Shown one piece after another: positions 52,519 through 64,000 of a stretch of DNA of 64,000 bases. The position numbers were made by a program, and so were the translations under genes. This stretch comes from Moringa oleifera (lineage: Eukaryota > Streptophyta > Magnoliopsida > Brassicales > Moringaceae), in contig JAJFZO010000049.1 in the NCBI GenBank assembly GCA_021397835.1, positions 5,585,001 through 5,649,000 of the forward strand, given 5' to 3'. The stretch's first letter is position 1. Every line of letters begins with the position of its first letter. Below the pieces are notes generated by a model that saw only the letters and a list, made by a program, of their open reading frames with translations, was not told where the DNA came from and searched no databases.

Positions 52519-55102
52519 TGTTACACGATTAGTTTTTGCAACCCAAACTTTTTGGGTGATGGCACGAACAACACCTATACTCGCAAGCCATGCCCATCGG
52601 AAGCATGCAGCCAACAGTTATGCACACAAAAGTATACAACAAAGCACACGCGTAAGATAAAGCAAGTACATCCTCGTTTATAAAAACTCAATAACAACTT
52701 TTTATTAATCTTAAAAGGGCTGTTAACTTCATGATACCATTAAGTGCTTAATAGTGTATTTTGATGATAACAAACTAACTATATGAGAACTAATGAGTTG
52801 CTAAGTATAAAGCCTTCTAAATGTAAGAGAAGTAAAATTATGAGCAAGAAAGCTAAGGATCAAGAGCGTGGAATCAAGTGAAAAAAAAAAAAAAAGAGGT
52901 TAAGTCTAAGATAGATCTTGGAATCCTTTATTACGTAAAATGACTTAGTATGTTTGAAATAAAATGGATGAATGCACACACACACATCTCATTCATGAAC
53001 TAGCAAGAAAGCCTTGAACTAGTAATTCTTATTTTTGATAGAAAGATGGTTAGAAACAAACTTTTAAAAGACTTTTAGGTTAATTCTAACTTTGCAAAAC
53101 TAGTCTGGATATAAACAAACTTATTGTTTAAGAGAATGAGATTATATGAAAGCAAGAGAGCATGGAAGAGGGTGAAAATGAAATATGGATGGCACAACTA
53201 ACCATCAAATGGCACTACTAGCCATCAAGTGGCACTACCACTTGAGCGGCATTGTTGGCCACATGAGAGGCATTGCCTCTAAACTTTCTATCTTAAGTGG
53301 TGCCATCCCCATATGTGTTAGAATTTCAAAAATAGTGTGTAACAACTATTAAGTGGCACCACCGCTTATGCTACTACTTGGAGGGTTCAAAAGGACTAAA
53401 TGAGTGAGTAATGATTATATTTATGGGTCTAAGTATAAATAGCCTTTTGAAACACAAAATTAAAAAGTCTTAAGCTCAAAGGTCACTATTAGCATTCATC
53501 TCTTGCTTACTAATCTTTCTTTACACATTCATAATCCATCTTTGAGCAATCTTTGAGCACTATTGTTCTTCATTTTACACATATATTCTTGAGAGAGAGT
53601 TTCACTCTTCTTATAATTATCTGTACTCTTTGGTGAGGATTTGGTATAAGGTGAGGGGAGTCATCTTACTGTAAATATTGGTTGAGATATAACCTAGTGT
53701 TTTCAATCTTTGGAGAGATTAGGTTTGTAAGGTGAAGGGATTCACATTGTTGTACAAATATTGATTGAATTGAGAAAAACTAAGTGCTTTTGTAAGAAAG
53801 AAAGCTAATGAAGTCCTTAAGTGGTTACTTGAAAGTGTAGATGTAAGCACGGTTGGCTGAACCATGAAAAAACCTTATATTTATTTTTCTTACTTTACTT
53901 TATTTTTTAAGTATTGCTATTAAATTTGATATTATTGTGATTTGCTTGAATAGAAAGCATTTCTTATTATAATTGTATGCTTATGTTATATTAGAGAAAT
54001 AAACTAACTCGATAACCTTGCTAAATGAGAAGGAAATTTTAAAAACCCTATTCACCCGAAATAAACCAACTTAATAACCTTGTTAAATAAGCAAGAAATT
54101 TAAAAATCCTATTCACCCTCCTTTTGAGTTGCCTACCTAAGGCTAACAAGGGTTACAAGCCTAATTTTTGGGTAAGACATTAAACATCGATGACTCTGCC
54201 ATTATACAAACTCAAATAAACATAAGCTTGTTGTTGATAATCTCAACCTCCTTAGCGTATGTGGCTTCCCTACCATAAAACATGCCATTCATCTAACCTG
54301 ATGTTATGGCTTATAGCAACACATGTCCAAACTACCATCATTTGCTAGCAATTACTACTAACCATAGGTCTCTTGTGATCAACCCACCCAACTACCTTAT
54401 GTGTAAACCATGCGCCACTTACGCGAGCATCGATCCCTTAGCTCACTGTTACCCCCAATATATATTAGCAAACTGGCCAACTTCATAACCTACTATCGTA
54501 AGACTTATCAGACATCCAATGTTGAGTTATGTTGTTCCTTTATGCCATACTAGTGCAACACCTTGCCTAAGGGCGTGTCATTCCCAGTTATAATGCCTAC
54601 AAGTTAGGTCATTTAGGCTATTTCTCATGATAAGCACCCATGTTGCACCATTTCCGTGCCACCACACCTATCCAATACTTAAAAGTCTTTGTTGGCATTG
54701 AATCCTCATCAGTAGGCTAACTTATGACCCCAAAGGTATCTAATTTTAGGTTATTGATATAACTGTAATTACTAAGTCACTTGCATGTGTTTGTGCCTTC
54801 TGCCAACCACATTTTTGAGCCATTAATGTTGTTAAGTTGATTTTCATATACAAGCCATCAAGGTTAAATCCAGCTTACTTCCTAGCAACCTAGGTGCAAC
54901 CATCTCGTGGAGCTATCCCTTGGATTTAAGTACCAACACTGGAACTTTTTCATGCCACTCGTAACCTTTATTACCCCTTAGCACTTATGAGTGTCAGCCT
55001 TACTTCTACGTGCTCTATTTCGCACCTTTTAAGCTTGGCATGAAGCAAGGCAAGCCCACACGAATTCTTACCACTCATTAATCAATGGGGTAAAAAACCA
55101 CA
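52519..55102 (-). repeat. LTR1 of the array, interrupted by a nested insertion
   Basis: Begins TGTTACACGATTAG. Shares with LTR2 and LTR3 phrases such as GTGATGGCACGA, 'tgactctgccatt' and 'aacccaccca'. Bases 52721-54148 are foreign (nested LTR-like insertion). The inner end is judged by the join to a short C-rich stretch (the polypurine tract on the minus strand). Confidence 0.65.
52721..54148. mobile_element. Nested solo LTR-like insertion, probably Ty1/copia
   Basis: 1428 bp, begins TGTTAACTTC and ends GGCTAACA, so it has TG...CA ends with an inverted TGTTA/TAACA. Flanks are AGGGC (left, 52716-52720) and AGGGT (right, 54149-54153), a 5-bp duplication with one mismatch. The other LTR copies run without a break across this point. 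The phrase TTTTGATGATAACAAACTAA near the start, the 'ggcactac' repeats in the middle and CTATTCACCCTCCTTTTGAG near the end recall long LTRs of plant SIRE-like copia elements. No coding internal region is present. Confidence 0.7.
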
Positions 55103-56697
55103 TCACCCAAGAAAATCCAACATCCTTGTCAAAACTTTCTCTTTGTAGCCCTCTTATGTTATGTATCCTCTACACAAACCCACTTTAAGTGGCTTTTCAC
55201 TCATAACTTTAACATTAGTCTATTTGTTGATGACTCCTCTAAACAAAAGGTAACATTCATTAAACATAATGATGGGTTATCCATCGCTAGTAACCCACCA
55301 ATGTGAGGCATCAATGACATCTTTTTTTCCATAAAAAAATATAGTCCTAAATTTCCTCAAAGTTAAGCAGCATTACCATAAGTTTTATGCTCCTTTGTAA
55401 ACTTCTCTCTTCTAGTGTCTCTTTGGACATATCTCAAATTGACTTAGTCTTTGCATTTAGGCTTTTATCTTTATCATGGTGGAAGAAAGTTGTAATTCAA
55501 GCTTTTTCGTGATTTTTGCTACCATAAAACTATTAGTAACGCTTATATTTAATATACCCATCACCCCATTCCTTCTAATCCTTGTTGACACATTCATCAA
55601 CTTTGTGTGCATAGTCTTGGTCATGATAGCATTCAATAGTTAGAGTGGGTTCATACTTACGAGTGCTTTCTTTGCATCTTCCTCTGCATTTGGTGTATTT
55701 AACTTTTCTTTTCTTATGCAAAACAACCACTAAAATTAGTAGTACATTTTTCTTTGTTTCATGAAAGGGAGTTACTCAAATATTTGTTATAAAAAGCTTT
55801 TGCCTTATTGTTCTTGGACTTGTCTTTTGTATTATCCTTTTCAAAGGTTTTACTATACTTAAAATCTACCAAGTTGTGCATAAATGCAAGCATAGAGGTA
55901 AACTCATTCACACTTAACCTCCTTAGTTGGTTTGTGCCCAAGGCTCAAACTCAAAGATAAAGTTGAACAATTTGTCCTCCTTGAATATGTTTTTTATGTT
56001 CAACAGTATCAAGCTAAACTCTTTCACATAATCTTTGCATTGAACCTGAGTGATTTACTCTCTTAAGCGACTTTTATGTAATCTAAACCATATTGCAGGG
56101 AATGAATTTACCTTTTAATTCCTTTTTCAAGACTTCTCATGTTTTGATCTTGGGCCACCCCAATATATGTATCATCATTTATCCATGTGCATCACCACAA
56201 TTTTTCATTCATTGAAAATACATGCTCGTGATGGTTACACATTCCTTAACCAAAATGTGAGAAACCTTGAAATATTACTCTATATCCCATAGAAAGTTTT
56301 TTAATTATTTTGAATTTTTACTACCATCAAATGGCTTAGCCTCAAGGACCTCAATTTTTAAAGGGCTACTATCTTCATGCCAAGAAGGTTACTTGCTACC
56401 TTTTTCAACAAAACCATTTCACCCCTTAAATCCTTCATGCTTTCCTTTATAGAGTCAATCAAGGGCATGAAGTCCTTCATGATAGACAAATTAAATATTC
56501 ATATCCTTCTGCAATTCAGCCACAACATTTTGGACTACCAAACAATTGCTCAGTATACTGCCTGGTTTGGATATTAAGACCAATGGCATCATCTATTTGG
56601 GGGTAACTCGCAAAATATTTTAAAAAAGCTTAATCTTTCTCTAATCTTGTTCATGCTGAATGTCCTTTATTGTTAATGCAACCTAGCTTTGAAAATC
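55103..56697 (-). pseudogene. Internal region 1: gag and retropepsin relic
   Basis: The minus-strand frames, broken by stops, recall a plant retrotransposon gag (the Retrotrans_gag pattern 'W..LK.EL...F.P' is readable at about 56060-56150) and the following phrase TNQLRRLSVNEFTSMLAFMH (55759-55941), which sits where gag proteins have 'ELRRQGV..L..A...A..L'. Further on, at about 55490-55640, lies a retropepsin-like stretch matching the copy in internal region 2. No reverse transcriptase, RNase H or integrase motif was found in these 1.6 kb. Confidence 0.65.
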
Positions 56698-57873
56698 AAT
56701 TATCACACAGTTAGTTTTCATAACACAAACTTTTTGAGTGATGACATGAATGACACCTACACTCGTCAGCCAATCCCAGCAAGAGAACATCACCAACAAT
56801 TATGCATGCAAAGATACATTAGCAAAGTACACAGATAAATTAAGTATACTATTATTTACAAGAACTTGATTTGAACTTTTTATTAACTTAGAAGGATTAC
56901 AAACCTAACTCAAGTAAGACATCACAGACTAATGACTCTGCCATTATACAAATTTAAATAAGTACAAGCAAGCAATTAAGACCCTAAATTATCTTAAGAA
57001 TGGGGCTTCACCACTATGAAACATGTCACACATTCAGCTTGATACTATGCTTCATAGCATCACCTGTGTAAATTACTATCAATTATCAGTAAATATTGCC
57101 AATTGTATATTTCTTATGATTAACCCACCCAATTACCTCGTGCACACATTACGCTATTTGCAAGCATGCATGACTACCTTGGCGCCAAAGCACGCCAATC
57201 CTTTAAGCTCATGGGCATAGCTATCATGCAAAATGTTAGCCAATCAAGCCAACTTCGCAATCTATTATTGCAAGACTCGCTAGACACCTAATGGTAGAGT
57301 TTCATTGCTTCATTAAGCTTCATTAGCGTAACAAGTTACCTAAAGAAAGCGTCATTCTCCCACTCATAATACCTATTAATAGAATCACTTAGGCTAGTGG
57401 CCACAATGGATGCTCGCATTATGCCATTGTCGTGCCATCATACCCATCTAACACCGAAAGGCTTTTGCTAGCATGTAATCTTTATTTACAGACCAACCTA
57501 TGACCTCAAAATTATTTGATTTTGGCTTATTAATATAATTATTGCTGTTAAGTCACTCGTATTTGATTGTGCCTTTTACCAAAGCACATTTTCAAGCCAC
57601 TACTGTTGTTACCTTAATTCTCGTCTATAAGGCATTAGGGTTAGCTTTGACTTTTTTCTCGTTCACCTAGGTGTAAGCAACTTATAAAGTTATCCTTTGA
57701 GTCCGAGTACTAAGGCTAGCACTCCCTCATACTAATTGTAACCACTCTCACCTATTACACCAACGATTACTAGTTTTGCTTCTACTCACTCCACTTTATG
57801 CTTTCCAAACTTGGAATGAGGCAAGCCATACCCATTTCAAGCCTCACAACTCATAAGGAAAAAGGCTAAAACA
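56698..57873 (-). repeat. LTR2 of the array (central LTR)
   Basis: About 1.18 kb, uninterrupted. On the minus strand it follows a polypurine tract (TAGTGGGGGTGG, complement of about 57874-57885) and starts TGTTTTAGCC. Its other end abuts the degraded primer site at 56686-56697. Confidence 0.68.
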
Positions 57874-59455
57874 CCACCCCCACTAGGAGAATCTGACATC
57901 CTCATCGTTACTTTCTTAAAAAGTAAATGCTCTTATGTTGTCTACCTTTTATCAAACCATTTTAAATTATTTTTCACTAAATAACTTTTTCTTCCAACCA
58001 TCTATTGCTAATTCCTTTAAATGAACAATAGCTTTACAAAACTTAATGATCCCTTACCCATCACCATTAACCCATACATGTGAGGTATTAAGGATGCCTT
58101 TACTACCACAAAGTAATCCAGCCTCAAAATCGCCTCAAAGTCATTAATTGGCATGACCATGAGTTGATGGTCCTTTCTAACTTCCCTCTTCTAATGTCTC
58201 TGTGGATATCAAATCTACTTAATCTCTACATTCATAGCCTTTACCCTTATAGTGATGGGAGAAAGCTGCAACTCAAACTTTTTCATGATTTTTTCTACCA
58301 TAAAACTATTAATTTCGCCCATGTCCAACATAGTCATCACCTCATTTCTTACAATCCTTACTAGCACATTCATGAACTCTATGTGTAGTCTTGGTCGTAA
58401 TAGCATTTAACAGTTGAAGCAGGTTCATCCTTACGGGTGTTTTTCTACATCCTCTTTTTGATTCAGTACATTCAATTTCTCTTTCTCTAGGAACTCTTTC
58501 ACTTTAAAAAACAATTTTAAAAATTATTAGTACCTTTCTTGTTGGACCATGAAAGGGAGTTACTCCAAGATTTGTCACAAAAAGTTTTTGTTTTCTTCTT
58601 GGACTTATCATTGGTACTATCCTTTTCAAAGGTTCTATTGTACTTAAAATCCACCAAGATATCCACAACCATGAACATGGAGGACAAGTCCTTCATACCT
58701 TATTTTCTTAGTTTCGTTTATGCCCTCGGCTGTAACTCATGATGAAATTGAACGATTTGTCCTCCTTATACATGTTCTTGATGTCTAACACTATCAAGCT
58801 GAATTCTTTCACATAATTTTGTATTAAACTCAAGTGCTTGAATTTCTTACGCGATTCCTTTGCAACCAAAGCCATATTAAAAGGAAGGAATCAATCCTTA
58901 AATTCCTTTTTCAAGACTTCCCATGTTTCGATCTTAGGTCACCTGTACACATATTATCGTCCATCTAATTTTTTCACCATGGTTTTGTATCCCCTTATAA
59001 ATATATACTTGTAATGGTCACATGCTCTTCATCTAATATGTGAGTAACCTTGAAATACTACTCCAATCCCATAGAAAGTTTTCCAACTCTTTCAAATTTT
59101 AATTACCATTAAATTATTGAAAAGCCACCATCTCTGTGTCTAGAAGGTTACTCATTATGCTTTTTAATAGAGTTATCTCATCTTTTAGATCCTTCATGTT
59201 TTTCATCATCGAGTCTAGTAAGGACATGAAGTTCTCTATGAAAAACATGAAGTGGACATCCATATTCCTCTTAAATTTAGCCACAGAATTCTAGACTACC
59301 ATTAATTGCTCAGTATGTTGCTTGGTTTAGACAGCAAGACTGACAATATCATTAGTTTGTGGGACACCCACTAAATCTTCAAATGGGACAATCTTTCTTT
59401 AATCATGTTCATGTTAACAGTCCTTTGTTATCGATGCAACCTAGCTTTGATACTA
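57874..59455 (-). pseudogene. Internal region 2: gag and retropepsin relic
   Basis: Same order and length as internal region 1. The gag remnant is at about 58740-58930 (readable pieces EVLKKEFKD, FLPFNMALVAKES, YVKEFSLIVLDIKNMYKEDK). A retropepsin-like segment at 58215-58406 reads MTMLDMGEINSFMVEKIMKK, where active proteases have D-T/S-G-A; here the catalytic motif is degraded to DMGE. Stops interrupt the frame. No pol domains beyond protease are visible. Confidence 0.68.
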
Positions 59456-60197
59456 ATTATCATAAGGTTAATTTTTACAATTTAAACTATCCAAGTGATG
59501 GCACAAGTGATACCCACACTTATCAATTAGAATTCATTAGGAGCACGCAATTAATAATGACACACACAAAGGCACATAGCAAAGTATACACTTACGATAA
59601 AGTAAGTATACCTTTGTTTATAAGAACCTAATGCTAATTTTTTATTAATCTTAAAAGGATTACAAGCCTAACTCGGGCAGGACTCACACAATGATGACTC
59701 TGCCATTGTATAAAGTCAAATAAGCATAAATTTGTAGTTGACACCTATAACCACTTTAAAGTATATAACTTCATGACCACTAAACATGCCATCCATCTAG
59801 CTTGATGTCACGCCTCACAACAACACGTCTAAACTGTCATTAACTATTAGCTATAATTGCCAAGTGCATGTCTCTTGTGATTAACCCACCCAATTGCCTC
59901 ACATGCATACGATGTGCCACCTACGCATGTGTAGCCCGCCTTGGTGCAAAAATGCGCCAATCCTCTAAGCTCACAGGCATGGCACTGCCATGCTCAACAT
60001 GTTAGCCAATCGAGCTAACTTTGTAAGTAGTTATGGTAAGATTCGCCAGATACCCAATGGTCGATTCATATTGCTCCTTTAGGCCACACTAATGCAACTT
60101 CTTGATCAAGAATATACCTTGCTCCAACTTATGAGGCCTACTAGTAGCATCACTTAGGTTAATAGGATTGCACCATCACCATGCCACCATGCCCAAA
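59456..60197 (-). repeat. LTR3 of the array (truncated at its outer end)
   Basis: About 740 bp that follow LTR1 and LTR2, including the 'atgatgactctgccatt' and 'aacccacccaattgcctc' phrases. Similarity stops near CCACCATGCCC, some 430 bp short of the LTR2 end, so the outer part has been lost. Confidence 0.65.
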
Positions 60198-60838
60198 AAG
60201 GAAATACTTTGAGAATTTTTCTTCAAGGATGCGGGCAAGCCATTTTTGAAAACTTTAAAATAACAAAATACTCATTTCATTACGTCATATAAATGATGCA
60301 AGAAAGAAAGAGTTTAGTGCATTATCTTTTGAAATGACCTTTTCATTACTCAAACAAATAAAAAGGCCAAGCGAATGTCTTTCTTAAAGCGATCCATTAT
60401 CGACCTCTTAATAAGTAGTTTCAAATAAACCATTGCTACAAGTCTAACTCATGCCCAAACGAGTAGAGATGTTAAGCTTGATATATGAACTCACTTAGTT
60501 GGATTTGAAAAAGACTCATTGAAAAGGATCTAAACTCATAAAAAAGAGAAGCGATCCAATATTAATGCAAGACTTAGAATATTAAAGGTATTAAATTGGT
60601 GTTTATGTAGGAGCACAAAAAGAAGAACCTTGAAGAAATCTTAATTCTCTTAAAAAGAAATCTACCCTCGAGATTACAAAAGATGAAGAAGAGATGATAT
60701 TCACAATAATTGGATAATCTTCTAAAACACAATTAACTTGTTTTTTTCTTTGAAAAGAAAAGAATCAATAAGAAAACGCAAAGAAGAAAGGATAAAGACA
60801 CTCTTTTTATCATCCACATCAATTTTGACAAATAAATG
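60198..60838. other. Spacer with a short repeat of 52190-52310
   Basis: Bases about 60480-60590 (TATGAACTC, then AAAAGGATCTAAACTCATAAA and CAATATTAATGCAAGAC) resemble 52220-52310 in the same orientation. No coding region is supported; the frame at 60722-60928 (minus) is probably chance. Confidence 0.45.
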
Positions 60839-61490
60839 GTAAGCAATTTTTGAGTTAAAAATGTGGCATGACATAAAAGTTTGTAAGTTCATGTGGATGG
60901 CAAAGGAATAAAGATTTGCTGTTTTCATGGTTACTTTTTTGACACCTTAAAAGAAAAAAAAAAGCCAGCTTTCCTGGATGGATGGATAATACTTTGGAGG
61001 AGTTAACTTGCTGCTTTGAGATGCTTTTGTTGCTTATAATTATATGCTTCATTCTTTTTCTACTTTTTCACTTTATCTCCCTTTATTCTTCTTGCATGCA
61101 TAAACAGTGGTGTCATGTTCTAGTTCCACTGCTACACTACTATTACTACGGCCAATTTATTACAAAAAATTAGTTGGTTGATAAAAAAATTATAATAAAT
61201 ATTTATTTTTCTGTATTTTAATTTATTTTTTATTTATTCTAAAATAATGATTCATCAATATGCGAGCTTTTAAATAATAAATTAAATAAATTTAAATATC
61301 ATTCATCATAATTAAGATATTTAATTCAAAATATTAATTTAATAAATAAAATGATTTTTTTATAATCATAACATTTTTACATTAATTCATTCTATCGAAT
61401 ATGAAATTTTAGATAATAAATTAGATCTACTCTAATTTTATTTATCAAATATCATGAATTTACATAAAAAAATTAACTTACTGAATAAAT
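60839..61490 (+). repeat. Right copy of the flanking direct duplication
   Basis: A diverged copy of 51400-51980, same orientation. Short open frames inside (60982-61173 and its antisense) have no family resemblance. Confidence 0.75.
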
Positions 61491-61658
61491 CCACATATTA
61501 GTTAGTAAAAGTTACATTTTTTTAATATGTACCAAAAAAAAATTAATGACACATAAGGATGGAGACAATTGTGTTGATTAAGAGTATTCCAACAACATTG
61601 ACAAAAGAGGGTGAGAGAAAGAGCACATGTGTTTACATGTGCTTCTGTGTGTTTGGTC

Positions 61659-61685
61659 ATATATATATATATATGTGTGTGTGTG
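61659..61685. repeat. Compound (AT)n(GT)n microsatellite
   Basis: About eight AT units run straight into about six GT units. Confidence 0.9.
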
Positions 61686-62760
61686 AGACCTATTTGATAG
61701 AGATGTGGGCTATGTTGAATTTTGATTTTTTTCTTTATTAATTATTTTAAATCTCTCTAAAAAAGGATTTTTGACCAAAAAATTTTGATTGTTTATAAAT
61801 TATATATTAGATTTTAAAAGTTGAATCTTAATTTGTTATGGAGTAATTATTTCTCTTAAAAATAAATAACCGTATGTCTAAAGAAAATAATTTGAGTATT
61901 TATTATAAATATTTATATTTTTTAAGAAATAAATGAGTATAAATTTGATTTGATATTATTATTATAAAATATATATTTAATGATGGTGTTTTATAAGAGT
62001 TTTGGAAGGCTGTCATGAAATTGTTTTATTTAAAAAAAATAGAGGAGGGCAAGTTTTGTATTTTTTTAATTGTAATGATATTAAACATTAATGTAACTAA
62101 CAATAAATTAAAAATATAAGAAAATAATTTAGGTGGATAGTTGCTTAGAAGTGCAATGCATTAACCACTCAAATTAATCTTTTAATGTATTTCCTTCTTG
62201 AAGAAAATTTATTTATTGGTTTTCAATGCCACACTTGTTCATTCTCCTTAAAGTCAAAATTCATCACTTAAATCATAAAATCGATTAAGATATTTTAAAC
62301 TACATTTTTTTTAAGCTGAAAGAAAGGTAAAGTAGAAGATAGAAGATAGGCTTGAAAAAAATCAATAAGAAGATAAGACTTTTTTTTTGTTTTTTTTAAG
62401 AAAAAGATTCAGTCAAGATCAATTGTTTTATTTTTTATTTACAGGTAGATCGTTTTACATGTTCGTAAGTTACTTTCTTAACTTTGAGTATCATTTACTC
62501 TCTTTTTTATTTTTTTATTAAAAAAATTTAATTCGAATATTCTCATTGCTACATAAAAGATATATATTTCATCATGATTTTTGTGTTTGGAAGATTTCTT
62601 CGGAATGAATATTATGAAGTATATGTGTTTTATCATTCTTTAGTTTCTTATAACCTTTCGTTTTTTTCATCATAATCACTTTTAAAACATTTAACTTCAT
62701 GTTATTTTACTCAAATTCTCACCTTTTTTATCAATAATCTTGATTTTATTTTTACTATTT
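61686..62760. other. AT-rich intergenic sequence
   Basis: Low-complexity A/T sequence with long T and A runs. I see no gene or clear repeat in it. Confidence 0.55.
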
Positions 62761-63010
62761 CACTATTCTCTAATGAAAAAACATTTTTATTATCAAATTG
62801 AGAAACACAAAAAAACAAAAAAAATCTTTAAAAACTATCATAAAAAAATTGAGAAACACAAAAAAATCTTTAAAAACTATCATAAAAATTTTGTTATGAT
62901 TTTTAAAGACTGTTATAAAATTTTTATGATGATTTTTGTTACTATTTATGATGATTTTTGTTCGTCATAATTTTACGATGAGCAAAAACCATAATGAATT
63001 TTTTATAGTG
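62761..63010. mobile_element. Candidate 250-bp CACTA-like miniature transposon
   Basis: The right end, read on the minus strand, starts CACTATAAAAAATTCATTAT; the left end on the plus strand starts CACTATTCTC. Sub-terminal repeats of the type AAAAACTATCATAAA occur twice on the left (ending near 62846 and 62888) and in inverted form several times on the right (TTTATGATGATTTTT). This inverted array of short repeats next to CACTA ends is the plan of CACTA-family termini. The 3-bp flanks (TTT and CCA) do not match, which lowers confidence in the left boundary. Confidence 0.45.
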
Positions 63011-64000
63011 CCACATCCCAAGTCACTTTCATAAGTATCAAAAAATAGTATTTTTGTAATTATAAATTTTAAATTTATGTAGCATTATAAAAATTATGAA
63101 ATGCAAAATTTATTTTAAAAATATAATTATTTTCAAAAGTCAAAAAAAATCTTTAATTTTTATTTTTATTGCTAAATTTTTTAAAAAAATTTGAATATAT
63201 TGGCCTTCATGATTAGCAAAAATTTTATGATATTTAAACTATTCACAAATATGATAGACAATAATTTAAATAATTTTAATCTTATATTAAAAAATATTGA
63301 TGCAAGCATTTGGATAAATTTCAAAATCCCACTAACTATTTTTTTCTCCTCAAAATTGTTTCTTGCACTCTGTTATTTTATTTTAAAAAAAGTTTATTAT
63401 TGTTATTCAATATTGAAACTTCATTCTTACAAAAATTAGTCATTAAATTTAGAAGATTAAAATATCATTGCAACTATCATACACTAAATAATAAATATAA
63501 AAAACCTATTAATTTCTCATATGACGTAAATATATTCTAAAATGATGAGTAACTCTATTATAAAAACAACTTCAAATTAGATGATATCTATAAAATAAAT
63601 AATATCTATAATATAATATAAATTAAAATGATATAATGTTTACGTTTACATGACAAAAATTATATATTAATAATATAAATTTTGCTATAAAATATAAATT
63701 CAGATTACCTTAAAAATACATCGATAGCGTGATTCTTATCCATTCAACAAAATTTTCAACGAAAAGAAGATACCATCACACGAAAAGAGGACTAGAACCC
63801 AACCGAATGTACAACTCAATTGACATGTTATAAAATTGTTGAAGTTTGGCCATTAGTTGCTTTAATGTGTTTCATGAAACAATATTTTATAAAATAAGTA
63901 CGCTAGAGTTTAGTCTAAAAGAAGGAAATGTGGTTTGCTTAGGTCCACAAATTGGTCAAAAATGTTGAAATGCAATGCATTTGGTGCCCTTAAGTCAAGA
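63011..64000. other. AT-rich right flank
   Basis: No gene is supported. The open frames at 63191-63540 are low-complexity. On the minus strand at about 63770-63830 there is a B-box-like GGTTCTAGTCC within a tRNA-like context, possibly a SINE relic. Confidence 0.4.

Larger units (their letters stand above)
52519..60197 (-). mobile_element. Tandem LTR-internal-LTR-internal-LTR array, TR-GAG-like
   Basis: Three related LTRs (about 52519-55102, 56698-57873 and 59456-60197) alternate with two internal regions of about 1.6 kb, all on the minus strand. After subtracting the nested insertion, LTR1 is about 1.16 kb, close to LTR2 at about 1.18 kb. LTR3 stops matching at about 60197. The primer site next to LTR3 reads TAGTATCAAAGC on the minus strand (59444-59455), an initiator-Met type; a degraded one is beside LTR2 (56686-56697). 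The internal regions encode only gag- and protease-like relics. The array is of the kind produced by unequal recombination between LTRs. Outer boundaries are approximate. Confidence 0.72.

Noticed and set aside
62795..62890. Repeats that might be a CRISPR-like or satellite array
   Set aside because: Only two direct copies, AT-rich and with inverted relatives beside them. Better explained as sub-terminal repeats of a CACTA-like element, and CRISPR arrays are not expected in a plant nuclear genome.

Overview
This is a stretch of nuclear genomic DNA from a eudicot plant. The evidence is the AT-rich intergenic sequence, GT-AG introns that break every gene but one, plant-specific gene families (PsbW, GAUT, PRA1, DRIP) and degraded plant retrotransposons. 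The species cannot be named from the sequence alone. I found six genes whose complete coding sequences can be assembled exon by exon with consistent reading phase, plus one weak candidate.

Layout, left to right: PsbW, a thylakoid photosystem II subunit (minus strand, 1192-1757); a GAUT5/6-type galacturonosyltransferase-like pectin enzyme (minus, 2702-9156, nine exons, 600 aa); an AT-rich divergent spacer; an MRS2/CorA-type magnesium transporter (plus, 11320-16175, eleven exons, 390 aa); about 11 kb of AT-rich DNA with decayed transposon-like pieces (16.2-27.4 kb); a DRIP-type RING E3 ubiquitin ligase (plus, 27868-33376, seven exons, 436 aa); a 3.3 kb convergent spacer with two local tandem duplications; an intronless PRA1-family membrane protein (minus, 36665-37273, 202 aa); another AT-rich spacer; and SRP9, the 9-kDa signal recognition particle protein (plus, 40737-49883, four exons, 103 aa).

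SRP9 is tiny but spans 9.1 kb. Its second intron (7.75 kb) holds a degraded Ty3/gypsy element with both LTRs and a matching 5-bp target-site duplication, and beside it a fragment of a LINE. The right end of the window (about 51.4-63 kb) is repeat territory. The main structure there is an LTR-internal-LTR-internal-LTR array on the minus strand. Its two internal regions are only about 1.6 kb each and show gag and retropepsin-like remnants but no recognisable reverse transcriptase. This fits a non-autonomous, TR-GAG-like family. One LTR is split by a nested 1.4 kb LTR-like insertion, and the whole array is bracketed by a diverged direct duplication. A 250-bp CACTA-like element lies near 62.8-63.0 kb.

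The genes are ordinary neighbours and do not form a pathway. They act in photosynthesis, cell-wall synthesis, Mg2+ transport, ubiquitination, membrane traffic and co-translational targeting. The unusual content of the window lies in its mobile elements and a few gene-structure details. Exon borders come from reading splice sites and phases by eye. Family names come from recognised motifs, not from a database search.
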